From JBELHR01 sp049606855 (lineage in GTDB: Bacteria; Bacteroidota; Bacteroidia; Flavobacteriales; Flavobacteriaceae): DNA of 10,345 nucleotides. The first letter of the stretch is position 1. The number at the start of each line of letters is the position of its first letter. The notes below the pieces were generated by a model that was not told the DNA's origin, did no database searches, and worked only from the letters and a program-made list of their open reading frames with translations. Position numbers and translations under genes: made by a program. The stretch lies in assembly GCA_049606855.1 (NCBI GenBank), contig JBMYVY010000021.1, forward strand, positions 1 to 10,345, given 5' to 3'. Of the stretch, positions 1 through 8,056 are shown in pieces.

Positions 1-2000
1 CCGTCATCTAAAATTTGCAACAGCATATTAAATACATCTGGATGTGCTTTTTCAATTTCATCGAGTAATACAACTGCATATGGCTTTCGTCTCACTTTTT
101 CTGTCAATTGCCCACCTTCTTCGTAACCTACATATCCTGGAGGTGCACCAGTAAGTCGTGAAATAGCAAATTTCTCCATGTACTCGCTCATGTCAATTCG
201 AATCAAAGCCTCTTCAGAGTCGAATAATTCACGAGCTAAAATTTTTGCCAGTTGGGTTTTTCCCACTCCTGTTTGTCCCAAAAATATGAAGGAACCAATC
301 GGTTTGTTAGGATCTTTTAAACCAACTCGATTTCTTTGAATAGCTTTGACTACTTTTTCAACCGCTTGATTTTGTCCTATTACTTTTCCAGAAAGCTTTC
401 CGGACAACTCAGAAAGTCTTGAAGTTTCTGCCTCAGCAACTCTATTGACAGGTATCCCTGTCATCATTGATACAACTTCTGCTACGTGCTCCTCATTAAC
501 TATTTCGCGATTCTCATTGGCGCGGTCTTCCCATTGTTTTTGGGCTGAATTAAGAGCGGCTTCCATATTCTTCTCATCATCTCTTAAGCGTGCTGCTTCT
601 TCGTATTTTTGACCCTTTACAGCGGCTGTTTTTTGCTCCTTAATCGCTTCTAAACTCTTTTCAAGTTCAAGAATTTGTTGAGGTACTTTGATGTTGGTAA
701 TATGGATTCTGGAACCAGCTTCATCAAGTGCATCAATGGCTTTGTCCGGTAAAAAACGGTCAGTCATATAGCGATTTGTCAAATTCACACAAGCTTCGAC
801 GGCCTCAGGGGTAAAAATCACATTGTGATGATCTTCATATTTACCCTTAATGTTATTCAGTATTTGAATGGTCTCGTCTATTGAGGTTGGTTCAACGATT
901 ATTTTTTGGAAACGTCTTTCCAAAGCACCGTCTTTTTCAATATTCTGTCTGTACTCATCTAATGTTGTGGCACCAATACACTGTATCTCACCACGCGCTA
1001 GTGCCGGTTTAAGCATGTTTGAGGCATCAAGTGACCCAGTTGCTCCCCCTGCACCAACAATGGTGTGGATTTCGTCTATAAACAAGATTATATCATCGTT
1101 TTTCTCGAGCTCATTCATAAGCGCTTTCATCCGCTCTTCAAACTGACCTCGATATTTAGTACCTGCAACTAAACTGGCTAGATCCAAAGAAATGATTCGC
1201 TTATCAAATAAGATTCGTGATACTTTGCGTTGCACTATTCTCAAAGCTAGTCCTTCTGCAATTGCAGATTTACCAACTCCGGGTTCCCCGATAAGCATAG
1301 GATTGTTCTTTTTTCTTCTCGAAAGTATTTGAGATACTCGTTCTATTTCTGCTTTTCTTCCAACCACTGGGTCTAAATTGTCTTGTTCTGCCATTGCAGT
1401 AAGATCTCTCCCGAAGTTGTCAAGTACTGGGGTCTTAGATTTTTTACCAGCCTTTCTGCCTCCCTGTTTCGGGTCAAATGGATTTGGGTCATTTGAGGAA
1501 AACTCATCAGAGCTTGAAGACTCAGCTTTAGGACTATCTTGGAAGAATCCATCTTCCTCATCATTTATATCAGAAAACATAGTTTTTACTTCTTTGTAGT
1601 TAATATCGAATGTTTCCAAAAGCTTTGTAGTCGGATCATTCTCATTTCTTAAAATACACAACAAAAGGTGTACAGTTTCTACAGACGAACTTTTAAATAG
1701 CTTGGCTTCTAAAAAAGTGGTCTTTAGCGCTTTTTCAGCTTGTTTTGTCAAGTGCAAGTTCAGTTTTTCTTGATTTGTTGGAAACACTGTGCTCACAGGA
1801 TTCAATGCCTCAATTTTTTTCCTCAATAAATCGAGATTTACATCGAGGGCAATCAATATATCAATCGCACTACCTTCTGCTTTTCGAATCAGTCCTAAGA
1901 TAAGATGCTCAGTCCCGATAAAATCGTGACCGAGTCGGACCGCCTCTTCTTTTGAGTAGGCAATGACGTCTTTTACTTTTTGTGAAAAATTATCATCCAT
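1..2000 (-). CDS. clpC: ClpC-type AAA+ unfoldase, ATP-binding subunit of the Clp protease (C-terminus cut off by window edge)
   Basis: This gene encodes a HSP100/Clp ATPase that unfolds proteins and feeds them to the ClpP peptidase in the cytoplasm. Translating the minus strand from the ATG at 1998-2000 gives an uninterrupted frame of 666 codons that runs off the window. The first ~140 residues resemble the double Clp N-domain (for example GHDFIGTEHLILGLI). A Ser/Asp/Gly/Lys-rich linker follows at ~147-190. AAA+ domain 1 has Walker A GEPGVGKS (238-245) and Walker B ILFIDE (305-310). A short middle region contains a UVR-like stretch, KYEEAARLRDDEKNME (from ~465), which separates ClpC from ClpB and ClpA. 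AAA+ domain 2 has Walker A GQTGVGKT (575-582) and Walker B VVLLDE (643-648). ClpC proteins are usually about 810-850 residues, so roughly 150-180 are missing, including the region expected to hold the ClpP-docking loop. It is divergent from gyrA. Family assignment is firm; ClpP partnership is inferred from the family. Confidence 0.96.
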   Translation of the reverse strand, partial: MDDNFSQKVKDVIAYSKEEAVRLGHDFIGTEHLILGLIRKAEGSAIDILIALDVNLDLLRKKIEALNPVSTVFPTNQEKLNLHLTKQAEKALKTTFLEAKLFKSSSVETVHLLLCILRNENDPTTKLLETFDINYKEVKTMFSDINDEEDGFFQDSPKAESSSSDEFSSNDPNPFDPKQGGRKAGKKSKTPVLDNFGRDLTAMAEQDNLDPVVGRKAEIERVSQILSRRKKNNPMLIGEPGVGKSAIAEGLALRIVQRKVSRILFDKRIISLDLASLVAGTKYRGQFEERMKALMNELEKNDDIILFIDEIHTIVGAGGATGSLDASNMLKPALARGEIQCIGATTLDEYRQNIEKDGALERRFQKIIVEPTSIDETIQILNNIKGKYEDHHNVIFTPEAVEACVNLTNRYMTDRFLPDKAIDALDEAGSRIHITNIKVPQQILELEKSLEAIKEQKTAAVKGQKYEEAARLRDDEKNMEAALNSAQKQWEDRANENREIVNEEHVAEVVSMMTGIPVNRVAEAETSRLSELSGKLSGKVIGQNQAVEKVVKAIQRNRVGLKDPNKPIGSFIFLGQTGVGKTQLAKILARELFDSEEALIRIDMSEYMEKFAISRLTGAPPGYVGYEEGGQLTEKVRRKPYAVVLLDEIEKAHPDVFNMLLQILDD

Positions 2001-2242
2001 GAAAGTCAAATTAGTTCTTATTGTAAATTTAGTGGTTTTTTTTGTTAAAAACTCGCTAAAATTTAGACGAAAAATGTCTGAATGCTTACAAGTTACAAGA
2101 TTCTCTGAAAACCGGCTACTTAGCGTGTAGGTTTTGTTGATAACTCTAATAAAATCACTAGTTTTGAGGCTTGTGAAAAAGGGTAATTTTTGTATCTTGC
2201 TCTTTGGTAAAAAAGAAGACTAAACTTATTTAAAAAAAACAT
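2001..2242. other. Divergent intergenic region between clpC and gyrA
   Basis: This 242-bp AT-rich spacer separates two genes transcribed away from each other, so it must hold both promoters. I found a good candidate only for gyrA. On the clpC side there are several imperfect TAnnTTTG-like strings (for example TAAATTTA and TAAATTTT on the minus strand), but none has a convincing -33 partner. I saw no CIRCE-type inverted repeat, no CtsR-like tandem heptad, no RNA gene and no small ORF with support. Confidence 0.6.
2171..2200 (+). promoter_or_regulatory. Probable gyrA promoter of the Bacteroidota type
   Basis: TTG at 2171-2173 is followed after 19 nt by TATCTTGC at 2193-2200. This resembles the Bacteroidota pattern of a -33 TTG and a -7 TAnnTTTG with about 19 nt between them; the -7 element deviates at its last two positions. 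Transcription would start near 2207, leaving a leader of about 35 nt before the gyrA ATG. The leader is A-rich with no Shine-Dalgarno sequence, which is normal for this phylum. Confidence 0.5.
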
Positions 2243-4738
2243 ATGACAGACGGAGAAAAGTTGATCCCAATTAATATTGAGGATCAAATGAAATCGGCCT
2301 ATATTGATTATTCCATGTCGGTTATTGTATCCCGTGCCTTACCTGATGTAAGAGATGGTCTGAAGCCTGTTCACAGAAGGGTGCTTTACGGAATGCATGA
2401 ATTGGGAATTAAAGCAACAGGGGCCTACAAGAAATCTGCCAGAGTTGTTGGAGAAGTACTGGGTAAGTATCATCCTCATGGAGATACTTCAGTATACGAT
2501 TCTATGGTACGTATGGCTCAAGACTGGAGTGTACGCTATATGATGGTTGACGGACAAGGGAATTTTGGTTCCGTTGATGGAGATAGTCCAGCAGCAATGC
2601 GTTATACCGAGGTAAGAATGCAGAAGATATCCGAAGACATGCTCTCGGATATTGAAAAAGATACAGTAGATCATCGTTTGAACTTTGATGACACCCTACA
2701 AGAACCAACTGTTCTTCCAACGCGAATTCCTAATTTGTTAGTGAATGGTGCTTCGGGAATTGCTGTGGGTATGGCTACAAACATGGCTCCTCATAATTTA
2801 ACCGAAGTAATTAATGGAACTGTTGCTTATATCGATAATCGGGATATTGAAATCGATGAATTGATGCAGCATATTAAAGCTCCAGATTTCCCTACGGGAG
2901 GAATTATTTACGGTTATGACGGGGTGAAAGATGCATTTCATACAGGTCGTGGTAGAATTGTTATGCGTGCAAAAGCGACTATTGAGGAAGTAAATGGGCG
3001 TGAGTGTATCATCGTTACCGAAATTCCTTATCAAGTAAACAAGGCAGATATGATTAAAAAAACTGCTGAGCTCGTAAATGACAAAAAGCTTGAAGGGATT
3101 TCTAACATTCGAGACGAATCTGACCGTAATGGTATGCGTGTGGTTTATGTTCTTAAACGCGATGCGATACCAAACATTGTTTTAAATAAATTATTTAAAT
3201 ATACTGCACTTCAAACTTCATTCAGTGTCAATAATATTGCCCTTGTGAAGGGACGTCCTGAATTATTGAATTTGAAGCAACTAATTCATCACTTTGTGGA
3301 ACATCGCCACGAGGTTGTTGTTCGCCGAACAGAGTTTGAATTGAAAAAAGCTGAAGCCCGTGCTCATATTCTTGAGGGCTTAATAATCGCTTCTGATAAT
3401 ATCGATGAAGTAATTAAAATTATTCGGGGTTCTTCTAATGCAGATCAGGCTAGAGAGCGTTTAATTTCACGTTTTGAGCTTACCGAAATTCAAGCAAAAG
3501 CCATCGTTGAAATGCGTCTACGCCAGTTGACTGGATTAGAGCAAGATAAATTACGTGCTGAGTTCGACGAGATTATGAATACCATTGCTGACTTAAAAGA
3601 CATTTTGTCTAACGAGCCACGACGAATGGAAATTATTAAGGAAGAATTAATTTCGGTTCGCGATAAATACGGAGATGAACGACGTTCTCAAATTGAATAT
3701 GCGGGTGGTGACATGCGTATTGAAGATATGATCCCTGATTCCCAGGTAGTCGTAACAATATCTCATGCTGGATATGTAAAGCGAACTATGCTGTCTGAAT
3801 ACAAAACTCAAAATAGAGGAGGTAAGGGTCAAAAAGGTACAGCAACGCGAAATGAAGACTTCCTGGAACATTTGTTCGTTGGAACTAATCATCAATACAT
3901 GATGTTCTTTACCCAGAAAGGTAAGGTGTTTTGGATGAGAGTTTACGAAATCCCAGAAGGGTCCAAAAACTCAAAAGGTCGTGCACTACAGAACCTAATA
4001 AATATTGAACAAGATGATAAGGTGAAGGCTTTCTTGGTGACTGCGGATCTCAAAGATACCGAGTATATCAACAATCATTATGTGATTATGGCTACTAAGA
4101 AAGGGGTTGTTAAGAAGACTCCATTAGAGCAATATTCAAGACCGAGAACTAATGGTATTAACGCCATTACAATTAAAGAAGGGGATGAGTTGTTAGAAGC
4201 AAAATTAACCAATGGAGATTCTCAAGTAATGTTGGCTTTGAAATCTGGTAAAGCAATTAGATTTGAGGAATCTAAAACTAGACCTATGGGACGTACTGCT
4301 TCTGGAGTGCGCGGGATTACACTTGCTCATGAAAATGATGAGGTAATCGGAATGGTTGCGGTTAACGATATGGAATCTAACATCCTGGTGGTCTCTGAAA
4401 ACGGATATGGTAAGCGATCATCTCTAGAAGATTATCGTATAACCAACCGTGGAGGTAAAGGAGTTAAGACCCTTAACATTACCGATAAGACAGGACAGTT
4501 AGTTGCCATTAAAAATGTGGACGACGAAAACGACTTGATGATTATTAATAAGTCTGGAATTGTTATCCGATTGGCTGTTGCCAATTTAAGGGTAATGGGT
4601 CGAGCAACTCAAGGAGTTAAGTTAATTGATATTAAAGGAAATGACACGATAGCCTCAGTAGCGAAAGTGTTCCGAGAAGAGGAAGAAGAAACTGAAGATG
4701 TTCATTTAGAAGATGAATCCAATAACCCTGAAGAATAA
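2243..4738 (+). CDS. gyrA: DNA gyrase subunit A
   Basis: GyrA cuts and rejoins DNA in the A2B2 gyrase complex, which introduces negative supercoils using ATP hydrolysed by GyrB. The 831-residue product is full length. The N-terminal breakage-reunion domain shows the start SRALPDVRDGLKPVHRR (30-46), the quinolone-resistance region HPHGDTSVYDSMVRMAQ (77-93), and the catalytic pair Arg120-Tyr121 in AAMRYTE. In the quinolone-contact positions (E. coli Ser83 and Asp87) this protein has Thr82 and Asp86. The C-terminal pinwheel (from ~495) carries a GyrA box, QNRGGKG (523-529), which supports GyrA over ParC. A second box-like TNRGGKG lies at 734-740. The protein ends in a strongly acidic tail. The start is fixed by the conserved N-terminus, and the leader has no Shine-Dalgarno site. 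The next gene begins 20 bp downstream on the same strand with no terminator between, so the two are probably cotranscribed. Confidence 0.98.
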   Translation: MTDGEKLIPINIEDQMKSAYIDYSMSVIVSRALPDVRDGLKPVHRRVLYGMHELGIKATGAYKKSARVVGEVLGKYHPHGDTSVYDSMVRMAQDWSVRYMMVDGQGNFGSVDGDSPAAMRYTEVRMQKISEDMLSDIEKDTVDHRLNFDDTLQEPTVLPTRIPNLLVNGASGIAVGMATNMAPHNLTEVINGTVAYIDNRDIEIDELMQHIKAPDFPTGGIIYGYDGVKDAFHTGRGRIVMRAKATIEEVNGRECIIVTEIPYQVNKADMIKKTAELVNDKKLEGISNIRDESDRNGMRVVYVLKRDAIPNIVLNKLFKYTALQTSFSVNNIALVKGRPELLNLKQLIHHFVEHRHEVVVRRTEFELKKAEARAHILEGLIIASDNIDEVIKIIRGSSNADQARERLISRFELTEIQAKAIVEMRLRQLTGLEQDKLRAEFDEIMNTIADLKDILSNEPRRMEIIKEELISVRDKYGDERRSQIEYAGGDMRIEDMIPDSQVVVTISHAGYVKRTMLSEYKTQNRGGKGQKGTATRNEDFLEHLFVGTNHQYMMFFTQKGKVFWMRVYEIPEGSKNSKGRALQNLINIEQDDKVKAFLVTADLKDTEYINNHYVIMATKKGVVKKTPLEQYSRPRTNGINAITIKEGDELLEAKLTNGDSQVMLALKSGKAIRFEESKTRPMGRTASGVRGITLAHENDEVIGMVAVNDMESNILVVSENGYGKRSSLEDYRITNRGGKGVKTLNITDKTGQLVAIKNVDDENDLMIINKSGIVIRLAVANLRVMGRATQGVKLIDIKGNDTIASVAKVFREEEEETEDVHLEDESNNPEE

Positions 4739-4758
4739 ATAAAAATTAGATTACAAAA

Positions 4759-6021
4759 ATGAAAAAACAAGTACTTTTTGTTGCTGCAGCCCTAATTGGA
4801 TTGGGTGCTATGGCTCAAAAAAAAGAATTGAAAACGGCAGAAAAGGCACTAAAGAAAGGTGACTTAACTGCTACCACTGCAGCTTTAGATATGGCAGAGC
4901 CGTTATTAGAGCAAGCAGCTGACGATAAATTAACTGCTAAATATATGTACCTAAGATCACAGGTAATTTACGGTGATGGTATGGATGCAGTAAAAAACAG
5001 AGAGGCAGGTGAAGCTTTTGTTGAATTAATCGATTACGAAGAAGAAAGAGGAATGTCGACTTACTCTGAGTTAGTAGTTGATAAATTAAATGCTCTTATT
5101 TCTGACGCATCAAATGCAGCATCTCAAGCTTATCAGGATGAAAATTTCAAAAAAGCTGCTCAAGAGTATTATCACGTTTATACATTGAGTCCTACAGATA
5201 CTAGTTTCTTGGAGAATGCAGGTTTGGCTTCTTATTTTGCGAAGGAATACAAGAACTCAATCAAGTATTTTCAAATGTTGTTAGAATTAGGTTATACAGG
5301 TATTTATACGGAGTACAAAGCTAAATCTACATCGGATGGTTCTATGCAAAGATTTGCATCTAAAAAAGATATGGAATCCCAAGTAAAATTTGGTTTAGTT
5401 GAAGATCCTCAAGAGGTTCCTCATCCTAGTAGAGTTCCTGGTATTGTTAAGAATATCGCTTTTAATTATATCGCTTTGGATGAAAACGAAAAGGCTTTGG
5501 AAATATTTAAAGCAGAACGTGAAAAAGATCCAAACAACTATGATTTAGTAATTAACGAGGCAAATGTATACTTCAGAATGGGGAATACAGCTAAGTTTAA
5601 GGAGTTATTAGAATTGGCAGTATCAATTAAGCCAGATGATCCAAACTTGCACTATAACATCGGTGTAATGAATATGGAAACTGGAGAAGTTGATGCTTCT
5701 ATGGAAAATTTCAAGAAAGCGATTGAATTAAAGCCGGACTATATTGATGCGTATATCAACTTAGGAGCTGCAACTTTGAAAAAAGCAGAGCCAATTGTTG
5801 AAGAAATGAACAAAAACCTATCTAATTTTGATAAATACGATGCTTTACAATTAAAGCAATTAGAGTTTTATCGCGAGGCTATTCCTTATTTTGAGAAAGC
5901 CTTTGATTTAGATCAAGGAAATATTTCAGTGGCTCAAACTTTATCAGGGATTTATGAGCAATTAGAAATGTATGATAAGCAAAAGGTAATTCAAGAAAAG
6001 ATTGCTCAATTACAACAGTAA
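4759..6021 (+). CDS. Secreted tetratricopeptide-repeat protein of unknown function
   Basis: This is a 420-residue protein whose specific job I do not recognise. Residues 1-19 form a clear signal peptide (lysines at 2-3, hydrophobic core, A-M-A before Q20). No cysteine follows the signal, so it is not a lipoprotein and should be periplasmic. The mature protein is almost entirely helical repeats. A TPR-like pair sits near 135-180, and a regular 34-residue array runs from ~234 to ~345, seen in the recurring A-x-x-x-F-x-x-A-x-x-x-x-P pattern (units ending SIKPDDPN near 292-296 and ELKPDYID near 323-330). A further repeat (EAIPYFEKAFDLD) lies near the C-terminus. Such arrays are protein-binding scaffolds. 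The 20-bp gap to gyrA suggests cotranscription, although an extra promoter at the gyrA end is possible. The gene ends 20 bp before a strong terminator. The fold and export are well supported; partner and role are unknown. Confidence 0.9.
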   Translation: MKKQVLFVAAALIGLGAMAQKKELKTAEKALKKGDLTATTAALDMAEPLLEQAADDKLTAKYMYLRSQVIYGDGMDAVKNREAGEAFVELIDYEEERGMSTYSELVVDKLNALISDASNAASQAYQDENFKKAAQEYYHVYTLSPTDTSFLENAGLASYFAKEYKNSIKYFQMLLELGYTGIYTEYKAKSTSDGSMQRFASKKDMESQVKFGLVEDPQEVPHPSRVPGIVKNIAFNYIALDENEKALEIFKAEREKDPNNYDLVINEANVYFRMGNTAKFKELLELAVSIKPDDPNLHYNIGVMNMETGEVDASMENFKKAIELKPDYIDAYINLGAATLKKAEPIVEEMNKNLSNFDKYDALQLKQLEFYREAIPYFEKAFDLDQGNISVAQTLSGIYEQLEMYDKQKVIQEKIAQLQQ

Positions 6022-6041
6022 TTTATTTTACTTGAAACAAT

Positions 6042-6074
6042 AAAAAAAGCCACTTCAATTGAAGTGGCTTTTTT
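6042..6074. terminator. Bidirectional intrinsic terminator between convergent operons
   Basis: A perfect 20-nt palindrome, GCCACTTCAATTGAAGTGGC (6049-6068), is preceded by seven A and followed by six T. It can fold as an 8-bp stem with an AATT loop. The flanking A and T runs give a U-tract to transcripts from either direction. It lies 20 bp after the TPR gene and directly abuts the stop codon of the minus-strand NlpC/P60 gene at 6076, so it should terminate both converging transcripts. Confidence 0.92.
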
Positions 6075-6075
6075 A

Positions 6076-6846
6076 TTAGATGATTTTTTTAATCACTCGT
6101 AATTTATGGGTGTGTTTATTTTCTTCCACATTGAAAATCCCACTGTGGTCAAGCCGATCTATCCTTACCTTTCCATGGGCGTGGATAATGTAGTTATCCT
6201 TCATGATTATTCCGACATGAATAATTCTTCCTTCATCATTATCAAAAAAGGCCAAATCACCCGGTTCGCTCTCTTCTATAAAGCTGAGCACTTCCCCTTG
6301 AGTTGCTTGTTGATAAGCATCTCTTGAAATTTGATAACCATTCAATCTATAGATCATTTGAGTAAATCCAGAACAATCTATTCCAAAAGGCGTTCTTCCA
6401 CCCCATAGATATGGACTATTTAAGTACATAAAGGCTGTTGTAATCAGATTTTCTTTGTCTTGTTTCCCGGTAATTGTATCTCCGTCATATCTAAATTTTC
6501 TCTGATTTATTTCCAAGACATTATTATTAAATAATGGTAGTGTACTGCCTAATGGAATTGTGGAGAGTTGGTGATTTTCATCAGAAACATAATCCAATAA
6601 ATTACCCGACAGTATTACAGGATTTGATTTAATTTGATCAAAGGTTTCAGCAGTAATCTCGGTAATTTGTTTGTTGTCAACCCAGCCCTCATAACCGTCG
6701 TGAATCAATTTGATTTTTGACCATTTTTTTTGAGGATCAATGATTTTAAAAAGTTCACCGAAGAGCAATTGAGATATTTGCTCACTAGCATCGCTCTTCT
6801 CTATTCTCATAGGAACAATACTAAGATGTGCTAAACCGTATTTCAT
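6076..6846 (-). CDS. NlpC/P60 (C40) peptidase with N-terminal SH3-like region, probable gamma-D-glutamyl-L-diamino acid endopeptidase
   Basis: This is a cysteine peptidase of the NlpC/P60 fold, predicted to cut the D-Glu to diaminopimelate bond in cell-wall peptides. The product has 256 residues. An SH3-like N-terminal half starts MKYGLAHLSIVPMR and includes the typical QISQLLFGELFKI and GYEGWVDNKQ segments. The catalytic domain begins near 135. Its triad is visible as Cys158 in DCSGF, His210 in HVGI and His222 in IIHAHG, and the WGGRTPFG segment precedes the cysteine. There is no signal peptide or lipobox, so a cytoplasmic role in recycling imported muropeptides is likely, as for YkfC and Bacillus dipeptidyl-peptidase VI relatives. 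The ATG lies just three bases after the thiolase stop and in the same frame, so translation is probably coupled. Catalytic assignment is firm; exact substrate is inferred from family resemblance. Confidence 0.92.
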   Translation of the reverse strand: MKYGLAHLSIVPMRIEKSDASEQISQLLFGELFKIIDPQKKWSKIKLIHDGYEGWVDNKQITEITAETFDQIKSNPVILSGNLLDYVSDENHQLSTIPLGSTLPLFNNNVLEINQRKFRYDGDTITGKQDKENLITTAFMYLNSPYLWGGRTPFGIDCSGFTQMIYRLNGYQISRDAYQQATQGEVLSFIEESEPGDLAFFDNDEGRIIHVGIIMKDNYIIHAHGKVRIDRLDHSGIFNVEENKHTHKLRVIKKII

Positions 6847-6849
6847 TTA

Positions 6850-8031
6850 TTAATTTTTCTTGATAATAATAGCTGAGGCTCCACCACCACCATTACAAAT
6901 ACCTGCTGCACCAAAAGTACTGTTTTCTTCGTGAAGAACATTGATCAGAGACATAATAATTCGCGTTCCAGAGGCTCCTAATGGATGTCCGATAGATACG
7001 GCACCCCCATGAGCATTTAGCTTGCTAGCGTCCTTAATACCAAGTATTTTGGCATTGGCTAATCCAACAACGGAAAAAGCTTCATTTAATTCAAAATAAT
7101 CCATTTCATCTATACTCATTCCTGCTTTGTCCAAGGCCTTTGGCAATGCCTTTGCTGGAGCAGTTGTAAACCATTTGGGCTCTCCTGCCGCATCTGCATA
7201 GGAAACAACCGTCGCCAAAACAGGTAAGCCTAATTCAAGAGCCTTTTCTCTTGAGGTCATCACTAGCGCACAAGCACCATCATTTATAGTCGATGCATTG
7301 GCTGCAGTTACTGTTCCCTCTTTTTTAAATACTGTTCTAAGTTTTGGGATTTTATCAAAATTCACTGCTTTGTATTCCTCATCCTCGGCAAAAATCAAAT
7401 CATCTGACCTTCTTTGAGGAATGGAAACGGGCACCACTTCTTTTTCAAATTTACCAGATTCCCATGCCTTTTTACTTCGTGTATATGATTCCATGGCAAA
7501 GGCATCTTGTTCTTCTCTTGAAAACCCGTGTTCATCTGCACATAATTCTGCACAAACTCCCATAGCAACTTGATCATAAGGGTCAACCAATCCGTCTTTT
7601 TGCATTCCATCTTCCATTTGAATTGGACCAAATTTCTGACCTGTTCTTCCGTTTAAATAATGAGGTACCATAGACATGTTTTCCATACCTCCAGCTACCA
7701 CAATCTCAGCATCACCAAGTTGAATGGCTTGGGCAGCCATCATGACAGTTTTCATTCCAGAGGAACAAACTTTGTTTACGGTTGTACAAGGAACGGTATC
7801 TGGAATTCCTGCCCCTAGAGCTGCTTGTTTTGCCGGTGCTTGTCCAAGACCTGCTTGTAAAACATTCCCCATATAAACCTCGTCAATATGAGAAGGAGAT
7901 AAATTCAATTTATCTAATGCCCCTTTAATTGCGATACTACCTAATTTGGTCGCTGGAATGTTTGAAAGACTTCCTAGGAAACTTCCAAAAGGCGTTCTAG
8001 CCATTGAAACAATTACAACTTCTTTTTTCAT
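6850..8031 (-). CDS. Thiolase, acetyl-CoA C-acetyltransferase type
   Basis: This enzyme interconverts two acetyl-CoA and acetoacetyl-CoA plus CoA, or thiolytically cleaves longer 3-ketoacyl-CoA. The 393-residue product matches the family's usual size (~390). The nucleophile is Cys89 in VNKVCSSGMK, His349 lies in GHPLGASGTR, and the acid-base Cys379 lies in ICNGGGGA. These positions match the well-studied biosynthetic thiolases closely, so the active site appears intact. NEAFSVV near 314 is the conserved NEAF motif. Sequence alone does not separate biosynthetic (AtoB/PhaA-like) from degradative (FadA-like) function. No FadB partner, CoA transferase or reductase is nearby, and the short N-terminal form argues mildly for the acetyl-CoA type. 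It is the first gene of a minus-strand pair with the NlpC/P60 peptidase and is divergent from the HD phosphodiesterase. No Shine-Dalgarno site precedes the ATG; the leader is A-rich. Confidence 0.95.
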   Translation of the reverse strand: MKKEVVIVSMARTPFGSFLGSLSNIPATKLGSIAIKGALDKLNLSPSHIDEVYMGNVLQAGLGQAPAKQAALGAGIPDTVPCTTVNKVCSSGMKTVMMAAQAIQLGDAEIVVAGGMENMSMVPHYLNGRTGQKFGPIQMEDGMQKDGLVDPYDQVAMGVCAELCADEHGFSREEQDAFAMESYTRSKKAWESGKFEKEVVPVSIPQRRSDDLIFAEDEEYKAVNFDKIPKLRTVFKKEGTVTAANASTINDGACALVMTSREKALELGLPVLATVVSYADAAGEPKWFTTAPAKALPKALDKAGMSIDEMDYFELNEAFSVVGLANAKILGIKDASKLNAHGGAVSIGHPLGASGTRIIMSLINVLHEENSTFGAAGICNGGGGASAIIIKKN

Positions 8032-8056
8032 TTTTTGTCTGTTTGTTTAGTTTGTA

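Noticed and set aside
868..1146. 92-residue plus-strand ORF within the clpC region
   Set aside because: It lies antisense to the well-conserved first ATPase domain of clpC. Its protein is Ser-rich with no recognisable domain and has no promoter or start context of its own.
1373..1599. Short ORFs on both strands over the ClpC linker
   Set aside because: They are alternative frames of the clpC linker region. Their composition follows the low-complexity coding sequence, and no homology is apparent.
2051..2063. ACTCGCTAAAATT, also present at 10251-10263 near the tRNA promoter
   Set aside because: A single 13-nt match between two AT-rich intergenic regions is within chance expectation for a 10-kb window. 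Only the second copy sits at a plausible transcription start.
2001..2242. Possible heat-shock operator (CIRCE or CtsR type) controlling clpC
   Set aside because: I looked for the long inverted repeat of CIRCE and for tandem CtsR heptads and found neither.
2489..3895. Several 61-82 residue minus-strand ORFs inside gyrA
   Set aside because: They are antisense shadows of conserved gyrA codons, with no domain or start signal.
7344..7631. Short ORFs of 73 and 78 residues overlapping the thiolase gene
   Set aside because: They overlap a complete thiolase frame with an intact active site and have no independent support. The minus-strand one is merely another frame of the same strand.
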